Positions 6,634 through 11,608 of a DNA stretch of 11,608 bases are shown one piece after another. Under the pieces are notes generated by a model. That model was not told the DNA's origin. It worked only from the letters and a program-made list of their open reading frames with translations, and did not search any database. The position numbers and the translations under genes were made by a program. Numbering within the stretch: position 1 is the stretch's first letter; each line of letters opens with the position of its first letter. Origin of the DNA: JBGTLW01 sp041743835 (GTDB taxonomy: Bacteria; Planctomycetota; Phycisphaerae; Phycisphaerales; Phycisphaeraceae); assembly GCA_041743835.1 (NCBI GenBank), contig JBGTLW010000261.1:1-11608 (forward strand), written 5' to 3'.

Positions 6634-7371
6634 TCACTCTAAATCAGTGGTGAAGTCTTTCACCAACGCGTTGCTCTGCATCACCTCGACCCGCCGATTG
6701 GGCTGTTGCCCGGCGGCGGTGAAGGGGCGGTTGTTCAGCGGCTCGGCGGGGCCCACCGCCACAAGCCGGACCCGCGCGGGGTCGATCCCGACCGTCTCGC
6801 TGGTCAGGAAGTCGCCCACCGCCCTGGCACGCTGGTACGACAACCCGTACAGGTCGTCGATCGGCGTGCCGTCGGGCGACACCTCGCGTGAGGCGGCGTG
6901 GCCCTTGATCTTGAGCAGGTTCTGGAGCCCCTTGATCTCGGGGACAAAGCCCATGATCTGCCGCCTGGCCTCAGGACTTAGATCGGCCGATCCGGGCTCG
7001 AAGGTTATTCGTCCGCCGATGACATACACATCTTCGTCCCGGACCGTGGTGACTTGGCGGGTTTTGCCGTCTATACCGGGGTCCTGGGACTGGGAACGGC
7101 TGATAATCTTTTCGTGCCGCATCCGTGTGGTTTCCAGGATCTGCAGCAGCGACAGGGCCGGGTCGTCATTGGTGGGCAGCTTCCCCCCGCCGCCCTGCAT
7201 CCCGAACGCTTCCTTAATCTCCTCCACCACCGCCTGGAACTTCTCGTCCTGCTTGATCTCCGAGAACGACACGATCAGCACGAAGAAGCAGAGCAACAGC
7301 GTCATCATGTCCGCGAAAGTGGTCATCCACTCCGGAGCGCCGGCGGGCGGGCATTTGCATTTGCGTGCCAT
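6634..7371 (-). CDS. motB: Flagellar stator protein MotB
   Basis: MotB (245 aa) is the peptidoglycan-anchoring stator subunit. The N-terminus is rich in Cys and Lys (MARKCKCPPAGAPEW), and the single membrane helix spans about 17-37. It carries the essential ion-binding Asp21 in the motif TTFADMMTLLLCFFVLI. A linker follows with a Gly run at 60-63. The periplasmic OmpA-like domain covers about 115-232: ITFEPGSADLSPEARRQI, then IKGHAA, then LSYQRARAVGDFLTSETVG, ending in NRRVEV. That is the standard peptidoglycan-binding layout. The helix pattern suits a proton- rather than sodium-type stator, but the ion is not certain from sequence alone. It starts 18 nt after motA, with fliL 38 nt downstream. 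Confidence 0.97.
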   Translation of the reverse strand: MARKCKCPPAGAPEWMTTFADMMTLLLCFFVLIVSFSEIKQDEKFQAVVEEIKEAFGMQGGGGKLPTNDDPALSLLQILETTRMRHEKIISRSQSQDPGIDGKTRQVTTVRDEDVYVIGGRITFEPGSADLSPEARRQIMGFVPEIKGLQNLLKIKGHAASREVSPDGTPIDDLYGLSYQRARAVGDFLTSETVGIDPARVRLVAVGPAEPLNNRPFTAAGQQPNRRVEVMQSNALVKDFTTDLE

Positions 7372-7389
7372 GAGCAGTGCCTGAGTTCG

Positions 7390-8163
7390 CTACGCCGCGT
7401 CCTTGTCTTCCACCGGGCGCTGGCTCGGTGGGAGGAAGGTCCGCAGCTTCTGTTCCACAATACGGGGGTTGTCACCGCTCTGGATGGCCATGACCCCCTT
7501 GATGATGACGGTCTTGTAAAGGACTTCTTCGCTGGAGCGCTTGGCGAGGCGGTCGGACAGGGGCATGGCCACGGCATTGGCGACCAGCGCGCCGTAGAGC
7601 GTCGTCAGCAAAGCGACCGCGAGGCCGGCCCCGATCTGAGCGGGGTCCGAGAGGTCGGCGAGCATGGCCACCAGGCCGATCAGCGTCCCGATCATGCCCA
7701 GGGCGGGGGCGTACTTGCCCAGCGTGTCGAACAGCCCCTTGCCGATCTCGTGACGCTCGACCAGGTTGTCCAGGTCGGTGGTCATGATCTGCTCGATCAG
7801 CTCGGGGTCCGTGCCATCGACCGCCATCTGGATGCCCTGCACGATGAACGGGTCGTCGATGTCCTTGACGGTGTTCTCCAGCGAGAGGATGCCGTCCCGC
7901 CGGGCGATCTCCGCGTAGCTGACCATGTCCTGGATCAACTGGTCGATCGACGGGCTTTTGTTGAACACCGCCTTTTTGGCGACCCCGATCAGGCCTTTGA
8001 CGTTGCGGATGGGGAAGCAGAACAGAATAATCGTGGCTGAGGCCCCGAAAATCAGCACCACGGAGGGGATATCGATGTAGATGATCGGCTTGCCGCCCAT
8101 CAGCACCGCGCCGAGGATCAGCGCCCAGGTCCCCAAAAAGCCGATGATGATGCCGATATCCAT
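7390..8163 (-). CDS. motA: Flagellar stator protein MotA
   Basis: MotA (257 aa; family 250-295) forms the pentamer that surrounds the MotB dimer, conducts ions and pushes on FliG. Four membrane segments are visible: about 3-22, 30-50, 152-172 and 182-204. The cytoplasmic loop contains SYAEIARRDGILSLE (about 82-96), with the Arg and Glu residues of the torque-generating face (Arg88/Arg89, Glu96). The channel-lining prolines are at 153 (YAPALGMIGTLIGLV) and 201 (VANAVAMPLSDRL). The ATG at 8161-8163 has GAGGTG 8 nt upstream, a good ribosome-binding site. It is the first gene of the minus-strand motility run, so its leader is the likely promoter region for at least motAB-fliL. Confidence 0.97.
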   Translation of the reverse strand: MDIGIIIGFLGTWALILGAVLMGGKPIIYIDIPSVVLIFGASATIILFCFPIRNVKGLIGVAKKAVFNKSPSIDQLIQDMVSYAEIARRDGILSLENTVKDIDDPFIVQGIQMAVDGTDPELIEQIMTTDLDNLVERHEIGKGLFDTLGKYAPALGMIGTLIGLVAMLADLSDPAQIGAGLAVALLTTLYGALVANAVAMPLSDRLAKRSSEEVLYKTVIIKGVMAIQSGDNPRIVEQKLRTFLPPSQRPVEDKDAA

Positions 8164-8212
8164 GGCAGGCGCACCTCAAAACGTTGACCGCGTGGCGGTT
8201 CTCCAGTCAGGC

Positions 8213-8220
8213 TTATCGGT
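8213..8220 (-). promoter_or_regulatory. Candidate flagellar sigma-factor (FliA type) -10 element for motA
   Basis: On the minus strand ACCGATAA lies about 50 nt upstream of the motA ATG. It matches 7 of 8 positions of the GCCGATAA -10 box known for FliA (sigma-28) promoters. The matching -35 box (TAAAGTTT) is not clear: TCAACCCT about 13 nt further upstream matches only in part. I treat it as a candidate only. Confidence 0.3.
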
Positions 8221-8260
8221 CCGCCCCCCCGCAAGGGTTGAAAACCTCCCCCCGGAAATA

Positions 8261-8286
8261 CCCCACGCTCCCCTCCCCCCTCCCCC
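8261..8286 (-). other. G-quadruplex-type motif in the motA leader
   Basis: Read on the motA-sense (minus) strand, four G runs of 5, 6, 4 and 4 are separated by loops of 1, 1 and 5 nt. This meets the usual intramolecular G-quadruplex pattern. It lies about 100 nt upstream of the motA start, upstream of the candidate -10 box, within a wider C-rich plus-strand tract from about 8221. It may act as a DNA rather than RNA structure; no function is shown. Confidence 0.5.
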
Positions 8287-8295
8287 TCTCGACCC

Positions 8296-8395
8296 TAGCT
8301 GGCGAGCTACGCTCGCCGGGCGGTGCAACGCAAGGCTGAATGATGCAACGCAACGAACTACGCGCGAAGGCCCGGCGAGCGTAGCTCGCCGGCTA
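8296..8395. repeat. REPIN-like pair of inverted palindromes
   Basis: Two 26-bp arms (8296-8321 and 8370-8395) are inverted repeats of each other with one mismatch, separated by 48 bp. Each arm is itself palindromic: GGCGAGC, a 3-nt loop (TAC or GTA), then GCTCGCC. This is the architecture of paired REP sequences. The spacer contains the 10-mer TGCAACGCAA twice (8324-8333, 8344-8353). Such elements are usually dispersed in many copies between genes and are mobilised by RAYT-type transposases; none is visible here. As RNA it would form a very stable structure between the upstream gene fragment and motA. Confidence 0.75.
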
Positions 8396-8411
8396 ACGGG
8401 AAGACGGCGCG

Positions 8412-8606
8412 TCACGACAGCTCATGGGGAGACAGCGGATGACCGAACAGCCGCAGCGCCTGGCCAGCGTGCTTGATCGCTTCCGCGGTCAGCTCTGGCT
8501 TCTCGGTGTGGGCGCTGATCGCCACGCCGAGATAGTCCAGGTCGGGCAGGTGGAGCATCGGGGCCTTGTCACCCCGTCTGTCAAAGCGGTTCTCCAGTGA
8601 ATGGGG
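8412..8606 (-). pseudogene. 3' fragment of an unrecognised host-like gene
   Basis: The minus-strand frame is open from 8606, just inside a stop at 8607-8609, to a TGA at 8412-8414. Its C-terminal part reads MLHLPDLDYLGVAISAHTEK, then PELTAEAIKHAGQALRLFGH, then PLSPHELS. Third codon positions are mostly G or C, as in the flagellar genes, and the amino-acid makeup is protein-like. This argues for real former coding sequence rather than a shadow frame. An ATG at 8556-8558 could start a 48-residue peptide but has only a weak ribosome-binding site. I do not recognise the family. The best reading is the tail of a chromosomal gene whose front was lost when the AT-rich island arrived just upstream. 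Confidence 0.45.
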
Positions 8607-8708
8607 TTAGTCTTGACAACAACACCATCCGCTCGGAGGACCGCATATGCACGCCTGCGCAGATTCGGGGAGTTATCCATAGCTCCCGGCGATTTCGCAC
8701 AAGGTGAT

Positions 8709-9203
8709 CTAAAATTCGTCAAATGTGGCTATCAATCGCCATGTAAACACTATTGGACCCACACTATTAATTATCGTAGCAAGCATGACCATAGTGGCAA
8801 CTTTATGAAATTGGATAAGCATATAGGTATATAAAAGTAATAATATTCCAGCAGCTGTCAGGAATGCGCATAAAACTAATGTCATCGGAATTAGCAGATC
8901 GGACATGAACATTGAGTATAAGTCCTCAAAAAGTGCGGCGAACAAAAGCAAGCTCGATGAGACGATTGAAGCTACTAGGATGACAATAGAAATATACAGA
9001 CGATTCCGATACGAAACCAGAAATCCATCACGAACAGCGATTGCCTTTGGCTGGTGGAGCGAGATGCCACATTCAGGACATTGAACGGTAGCTTCGAAAA
9101 CCGGATACCTACAGTTCGCACAAAAGCTGCATGGCTCATCCAAAGATACTTGACAGGAAAAATCCTGTGACTCGACATTGCGAGATTGATTAGTTCCGCT
9201 CAT
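8709..9203 (-). CDS. Zinc-ribbon multi-pass membrane protein, function unknown
   Basis: This 164-aa protein is not one I recognise by name. Its N-terminal soluble part has Cys at 25, 28, 31, 42 and 45. C28-A-N-C31 and C42-P-E-C45 form a CxxC-x10-CxxC zinc-ribbon of the kind found at the front of many small bacterial membrane proteins. After a short link (QPKAIAVRDGFLVSYRNR), three long hydrophobic stretches follow: about 69-91, 103-130 and 135-155. The chosen ATG (9201-9203) has GAGA about 5 nt upstream; an ATG 21 nt earlier is possible. Only 27 nt separate the start from the left end of the IS5-like element, so the native promoter has probably been displaced or replaced by sequence in the IS. 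Its mixed codon use contrasts with the flagellar genes. Confidence 0.7.
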   Translation of the reverse strand: MSGTNQSRNVESQDFSCQVSLDEPCSFCANCRYPVFEATVQCPECGISLHQPKAIAVRDGFLVSYRNRLYISIVILVASIVSSSLLLFAALFEDLYSMFMSDLLIPMTLVLCAFLTAAGILLLLYTYMLIQFHKVATMVMLATIINSVGPIVFTWRLIATFDEF

Positions 9204-9230
9204 AATTATCTCGGCCGGGGGCATCGAAAC

Positions 9231-9255
9231 GGGGACGCTTCGGCTCTGTTGCAAC
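9231..9255 (+). repeat. Left terminal inverted repeat of the IS5-like element
   Basis: This 25-bp repeat pairs with 10255-10279, with one mismatch at position 10 (T here, C in the right copy). The inner 14 bases (GGCTCTGTTGCAAC) are identical in both ends. Confidence 0.88.
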
Positions 9256-9319
9256 GCTCCGCTGTTCGGCGCATGTTAGGCGCTTGCGCCCTTGGGGTTG
9301 ATCCGCTACATGTTACCGC

Positions 9320-10249
9320 ATGGAAACCTGTCAATCGCCACGGACGGTGATGCGGGTGGCGCACGATGCGGCCCGGCTCGTGCTGCCCGGCTACCGCCAC
9401 AAGTTCTCGCGTCATGATTTCACCCTCGCCGAGCTCTTCGCCTGCCTGGTCGTGCGTGAGATGATGGGCAAGAGCTACCGACGCACCGAGGCCCTGCTCC
9501 GCGACACCGACTGGTGCCAGCAGTTGGGCATGACCAAGGTGCCCGACCACGCCACGCTCTGCCGCGCGTTCGCCCACATCCTCAACCGCCAACGTGTGGG
9601 CGACATGCTCAGCCTGTTCGCCCGCGTGATGCGCCTGGCGGGGAAGCTGGGCCAAACCCTCGCGATCGACTCGACACTCTACGACACGCACCACCACAGC
9701 CGGCACTACGAGCGGCGATGTCTGAAGCAGGCGTCTGATGACAAAAGCACCGCAAATGCAAGGCGATCACGCAAGGCCAAACGCACGCCCAAGCTCGCGA
9801 TCGGTGCCGATACGCGCTCGCACCTGATCACCGCGGGCAAGAGCAAGACGGGCATGGGGTCCGACGCGCCCGACTTCGAGCCGCTGCTGCGCGCAGCGGT
9901 CAGGCGCAGCCCACTGCGTGAGGTGTTGGCCGACCCCGGCTATGATTCGGAACACAACCACGAGCTGGCGCGCGACGCGTTGGGTGTGCGATCACGGATC
10001 AAGGCCACCGCTGGCCGCCCCGGGACCAAGCCCGCGGCCGGCCGCTACCGACGACAGATGCAGCGACAACTCAGGGGCAGCCAGGCCGGCAAACCCTATG
10101 GCCAGCGGGCACAGGCTGAGACGGTGATGAGCATGCTCAAACGCAACCTCGGCGACAGCCTCCGCGCCCGCAGCGACCACGCCCGCGAGATGGAACTGCT
10201 CTTGAAAGTCCTGACCCATGATGTGATGATCATCAGACGTTGCGTATAG
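9320..10249 (+). CDS. IS5-family-like DDE transposase
   Basis: The 309-aa transposase catalyses cut-and-paste-type movement of the surrounding element. The N-terminal part (RHKFSRHDFTLAELFACLVVREMM...SYRRTEALL...VPDHATLCRAF) is the helical DNA-binding region of IS4/IS5-type enzymes. The RNase-H-like catalytic triad is visible: Asp117 (TLAIDSTLYDT), Asp205 (VLADPGYDSE) and Glu267. Glu267 lies within a perfect Y-x2-R-x3-E-x6-K signature (Tyr260, Arg263, Glu267, Lys274). A basic segment at 148-157 interrupts the catalytic domain. The ATG at 9320 lies 64 nt inside the left inverted repeat; an ATG ten codons later is possible. The frame is intact, so the enzyme is probably functional. Its GC-rich codons resemble the flagellar genes more than the AT-rich sequence it landed in. 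Confidence 0.93.
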   Translation: METCQSPRTVMRVAHDAARLVLPGYRHKFSRHDFTLAELFACLVVREMMGKSYRRTEALLRDTDWCQQLGMTKVPDHATLCRAFAHILNRQRVGDMLSLFARVMRLAGKLGQTLAIDSTLYDTHHHSRHYERRCLKQASDDKSTANARRSRKAKRTPKLAIGADTRSHLITAGKSKTGMGSDAPDFEPLLRAAVRRSPLREVLADPGYDSEHNHELARDALGVRSRIKATAGRPGTKPAAGRYRRQMQRQLRGSQAGKPYGQRAQAETVMSMLKRNLGDSLRARSDHAREMELLLKVLTHDVMIIRRCV

Positions 10250-10254
10250 TGAGG

Positions 10255-10279
10255 GTTGCAACAGAGCCGGAGCGTCCCC
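10255..10279 (-). repeat. Right terminal inverted repeat of the IS5-like element
   Basis: Reverse complement of the left end (9231-9255) with a single difference. It begins 5 nt after the transposase stop codon and ends in a run of C. Confidence 0.88.
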
Positions 10280-10287
10280 CCATCACG

Positions 10288-10461
10288 TTACTCGCCTCGT
10301 TTCGATACCCTTGTGTACAACCAATATTGCAGCAATGAGCATATAGTAGAAGCCAGCAACCATCCTATCAATTTTAAAGTGCTTGTATAATCCACTACAT
10401 ACTGATAGCCAAGTAAAAACCAGAGTATTACACATAAGTTGTATGCAATTAACAAAGGCAT
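10288..10461 (-). CDS. Small two-helix membrane peptide (57 aa), function unknown
   Basis: The frame runs from ATG (10459-10461) to TAA (10288-10290). It encodes two hydrophobic helices, at about 3-23 (LLIAYNLCVILWFLLGYQYVV) and 30-49 (KLIGWLLASTICSLLQYWLY). It ends in a basic tail (TRVSKRGE). AGCAGG lies about 4 nt before the ATG as a plausible ribosome-binding site. The compact hydrophobic/basic layout is more protein-like than a random frame. It could be a toxin-like or regulatory membrane peptide, or the remains of a longer membrane protein. It lies 53 nt after the neighbouring 291-aa gene in the same direction, and its stop is only 8 nt from the IS5-like element. I know of no family match. 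Confidence 0.45.
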   Translation of the reverse strand: MPLLIAYNLCVILWFLLGYQYVVDYTSTLKLIGWLLASTICSLLQYWLYTRVSKRGE

Positions 10462-10514
10462 GTGGCCTGCTTCTGTAACGTTACTCCCATAGCTTAGTTT
10501 CCGTTGCTATATTC

Positions 10515-11390
10515 TTACGAAGGCATGCGCTTGAATATTCGGTACTTCACCATGACATGAGGCATATCGTTGTACATACTTGCCCACAACGCATCGGGAA
10601 TCTTAACACCATCTTTGGCAAGATGTCCGACCAATTTACACGCGAATTCCCGCTCGTACTCATCGAGCTCTAAATAAATAGACTCTACCACGCTCACTGT
10701 TGTCTCCTGGCCCTGAATAAGAGCACGCCACAGAGGCTCAGCAACTGTAGAGCTAACATGTGAGCCTGACTGTGCAAGCAATGCCAGGTACTGTCGGAAT
10801 GTGGCGAGGATCAATGACGCATCGTATTGTGAGTCGTCATCAACAATTGGATAAAACGCAGGAGGCCACGAATTCCCCAAATAGTCTATACCGCTCCATC
10901 CACGTACTAAGCTGTCGGGTAAACCCACTGGGGAAAATCGAGCATTCGTCCAACGATGAGTGCGGGCAACCTGGAGCACCTCAAACGTACATAGTAAGCG
11001 GTTTGATAAGTTAGGTATCCGACAGGAGCACAGCGGCATGCCATTCCAGCTTGCCTCGTCATATACCAGACGCGATCCGAGCAGGTTGCCACCACTCACA
11101 GTTCCATTGTGAGTGTTAAAACGAAGATTGGGTAAATGGCTGGCCTCGATATCCAAATTCAGTTCGCCAAGAGGAACTATGCAAAAATACTCAGCCGATT
11201 CAGACGCGCGCTCCTCGTCATGTGATGTTGGCCCGCCGCGTCTCACGACAACTTTATCCGCCTTGAAGGAGTGTCCGCAGGACTTCTTCAAACTCTCATA
11301 GGCACCGCTGGACAAGTACAAGTCGCTTTCAGATACTACCTCCAATACATCAGGCCACTCACCGCGACCATCACCTGTCAACCACGTCAA
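10515..11390 (-). CDS. Unrecognised protein, probably 5'-truncated by an insertion sequence
   Basis: I do not recognise this protein firmly. From a TTG (11388-11390, AAGGG 4 nt upstream) it gives 291 aa. It is soluble, without signal peptide or membrane helix. A block DKVVVRRGG...EYFCIVPLGELNLDIEAS in the first third vaguely recalls DUF1629/Imm11-type immunity-like proteins, but this is weak. The C-terminal third is helical and acidic (VVESIYLELDEYEREFACKL). No ATG or GTG exists at the front. The frame stays open for another 44 codons upstream, to a stop at 11523-11525, and those next to the gene read like protein (AQYLHAGYESAVRSVRCPAS). The IS3-like element begins inside that extension. The true start is therefore probably beyond the insertion, making this a 3' remnant, although the TTG start cannot be excluded. 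Confidence 0.6.
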   Translation of the reverse strand: MTWLTGDGRGEWPDVLEVVSESDLYLSSGAYESLKKSCGHSFKADKVVVRRGGPTSHDEERASESAEYFCIVPLGELNLDIEASHLPNLRFNTHNGTVSGGNLLGSRLVYDEASWNGMPLCSCRIPNLSNRLLCTFEVLQVARTHRWTNARFSPVGLPDSLVRGWSGIDYLGNSWPPAFYPIVDDDSQYDASLILATFRQYLALLAQSGSHVSSTVAEPLWRALIQGQETTVSVVESIYLELDEYEREFACKLVGHLAKDGVKIPDALWASMYNDMPHVMVKYRIFKRMPS

Positions 11391-11485
11391 TACACCCTTT
11401 GCATAAGTAGAGACAGACGCTGGACATCTAACACTACGGACTGCAGACTCATAGCCTGCATGCAGATATTGAGCTTCCCCCCAAG

Positions 11486-11608
11486 TGACGGGCGCGGGGA
11501 AGTGGTGGAAGATGGTGCTCTTTCACCGCAACCCACGGAGCCCGACCATGACCGAATCGAAGAAGACCCGCAAGCCTCGGCCGACCTACGACGAGCAGTT
11601 CAAGCGTG
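11486..11608 (+). mobile_element. Left end of an IS3-family-like insertion sequence (continues past window)
   Basis: Base composition switches sharply back to GC-rich at about 11478-11490, and a transposase frame begins 60 nt later. The element probably starts at TGACGGGCGCGGGG (11486) or within the C-run just before it (11475-11482). The exact edge cannot be fixed without the right end. The short leader followed by an orfA-like frame is typical of IS3-family layout. Confidence 0.6.
11548..11608 (+). CDS. IS3-family transposase OrfA-like N-terminus (partial)
   Basis: Only 20 residues are visible: MTESKKTRKPRPTYDEQFKR. A basic start followed by Y-D-E-x-F-K-R is the usual opening of the IS3/IS911-type OrfA helix-turn-helix protein, which binds the element ends. 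GGAG lies 7 nt before the ATG at 11548-11550. The rest of orfA and the DDE-bearing orfB would lie to the right. The call rests on this short motif and on the abrupt composition change beside it. Confidence 0.6.
   Translation, partial: MTESKKTRKPRPTYDEQFKR

Larger units (their letters stand above)
8195..8598. repeat. 13-bp direct repeat flanking the motA leader and gene fragment
   Basis: GCGGTTCTCCAGT occurs at 8195-8207 and again at 8586-8598 in the same orientation. The copies bracket the G-rich leader, the palindrome pair and the host-like gene fragment. An exact 13-mer twice within 400 bp is unlikely by chance, though GC-rich composition raises the odds. It could be a trace of duplication or an insertion footprint. 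Function is unknown. Confidence 0.4.
9231..10279 (+). mobile_element. Complete IS5-family-like insertion sequence (1,049 bp)
   Basis: The element is bounded by 25-bp terminal inverted repeats at 9231-9255 and 10255-10279 that agree in 24 of 25 positions. Both begin GGGGACGCT and end GGCTCTGTTGCAAC when read inward. Between them is a single full-length DDE transposase gene. Size, IR length and transposase signature fit the IS5 superfamily; I could not assign a subgroup. No target-site duplication is obvious at the outer edges: left flank ends CGAAAC, right flank begins CCATCA. Copies with intact ends and gene could still be mobile. Confidence 0.88.
8610..11485. other. AT-richer accessory island with insertion sequences
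   Basis: From roughly 8700 to 9230, and again from 10280 to about 11480, the sequence is clearly AT-richer than the flagellar block. Codon choice in the genes there is also more mixed. The high-GC IS5-like element lies in the middle of this stretch, and a second IS begins at its right side. All non-IS genes run on the minus strand. The left edge is somewhere between 8610 and 8700. The right edge is the IS3-like element or beyond the window. No integrase, tRNA or attachment site was seen. Confidence 0.6.

Noticed and set aside
8176..8415. Minus-strand frame of 79 codons across the palindromes
   Set aside because: It is formed by the G-rich tract and inverted repeats; the translation is Gly/Arg low-complexity.
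8489..8722. Minus-strand frame of 77 codons near the island edge
   Set aside because: It overlaps the better-supported fragment frame (8412-8606) in another phase, its composition is irregular, and it overlaps the zinc-ribbon gene end.
9204..9254. Upstream extension of the zinc-ribbon gene into the IS terminal repeat
   Set aside because: The extension starts at a TTG inside the IS end with no ribosome-binding site; the ATG at 9203 is the more natural start.

Overview
The window looks like a chromosomal stretch from a high-GC, flagellated Gram-negative-type bacterium. The gene order motA-motB-fliL-fliN-fliO-fliP-fliQ-fliR-flhB-flhA, the spacer-rich GC-heavy sequence and the style of the proteins suggest a planctomycete, possibly Phycisphaerae. 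That taxonomic guess is inference and was not tested.

Positions 1-8163, minus strand, are one long co-directional motility cluster. Transcription would enter at motA and run toward position 1. First come the two stator genes (motA, motB) and the stator-associated fliL. Next is the C-ring gene fliN, then all six membrane components of the flagellar type III export apparatus (fliO, fliP, fliQ, fliR, flhB, flhA). flhA runs off the left edge after about 429 residues. Key functional residues are intact: the MotB proton-binding Asp21, the FlhB Asn-Pro-Thr-His autocleavage site at 269-272, the FliP C-terminal signature and the FlhA signature. The genes overlap or are tightly spaced except at four gaps: 62 nt fliQ/fliR, 112 nt fliL/fliN, about 133 nt fliN/fliO and 146 nt fliP/fliQ. 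The last three hold hairpins or short repeats.

Positions 8164-8609 are a structured, gene-poor leader upstream of motA. It has a candidate flagellar-sigma -10 element, a C-rich tract whose complement has G-quadruplex form on the motA-sense strand, a REPIN-like pair of inverted palindromes, and a host-like 3' fragment of an unrecognised gene.

From about 8610 to 11485 the base composition shifts to clearly AT-richer sequence, read as an acquired island. It carries three minus-strand genes or remnants: a large unrecognised protein whose 5' end looks cut, a 57-residue two-helix membrane peptide, and a zinc-ribbon membrane protein. A complete IS5-family-like element (9231-10279) with 25-bp terminal inverted repeats sits between the last two. 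A second insertion sequence, apparently IS3 family, starts near 11486 and leaves the window with its first transposase frame.

No tRNA, rRNA, CRISPR array or known defence system was recognised. The flagellar part is canonical. The unexplained content is in the leader and the IS-riddled island.
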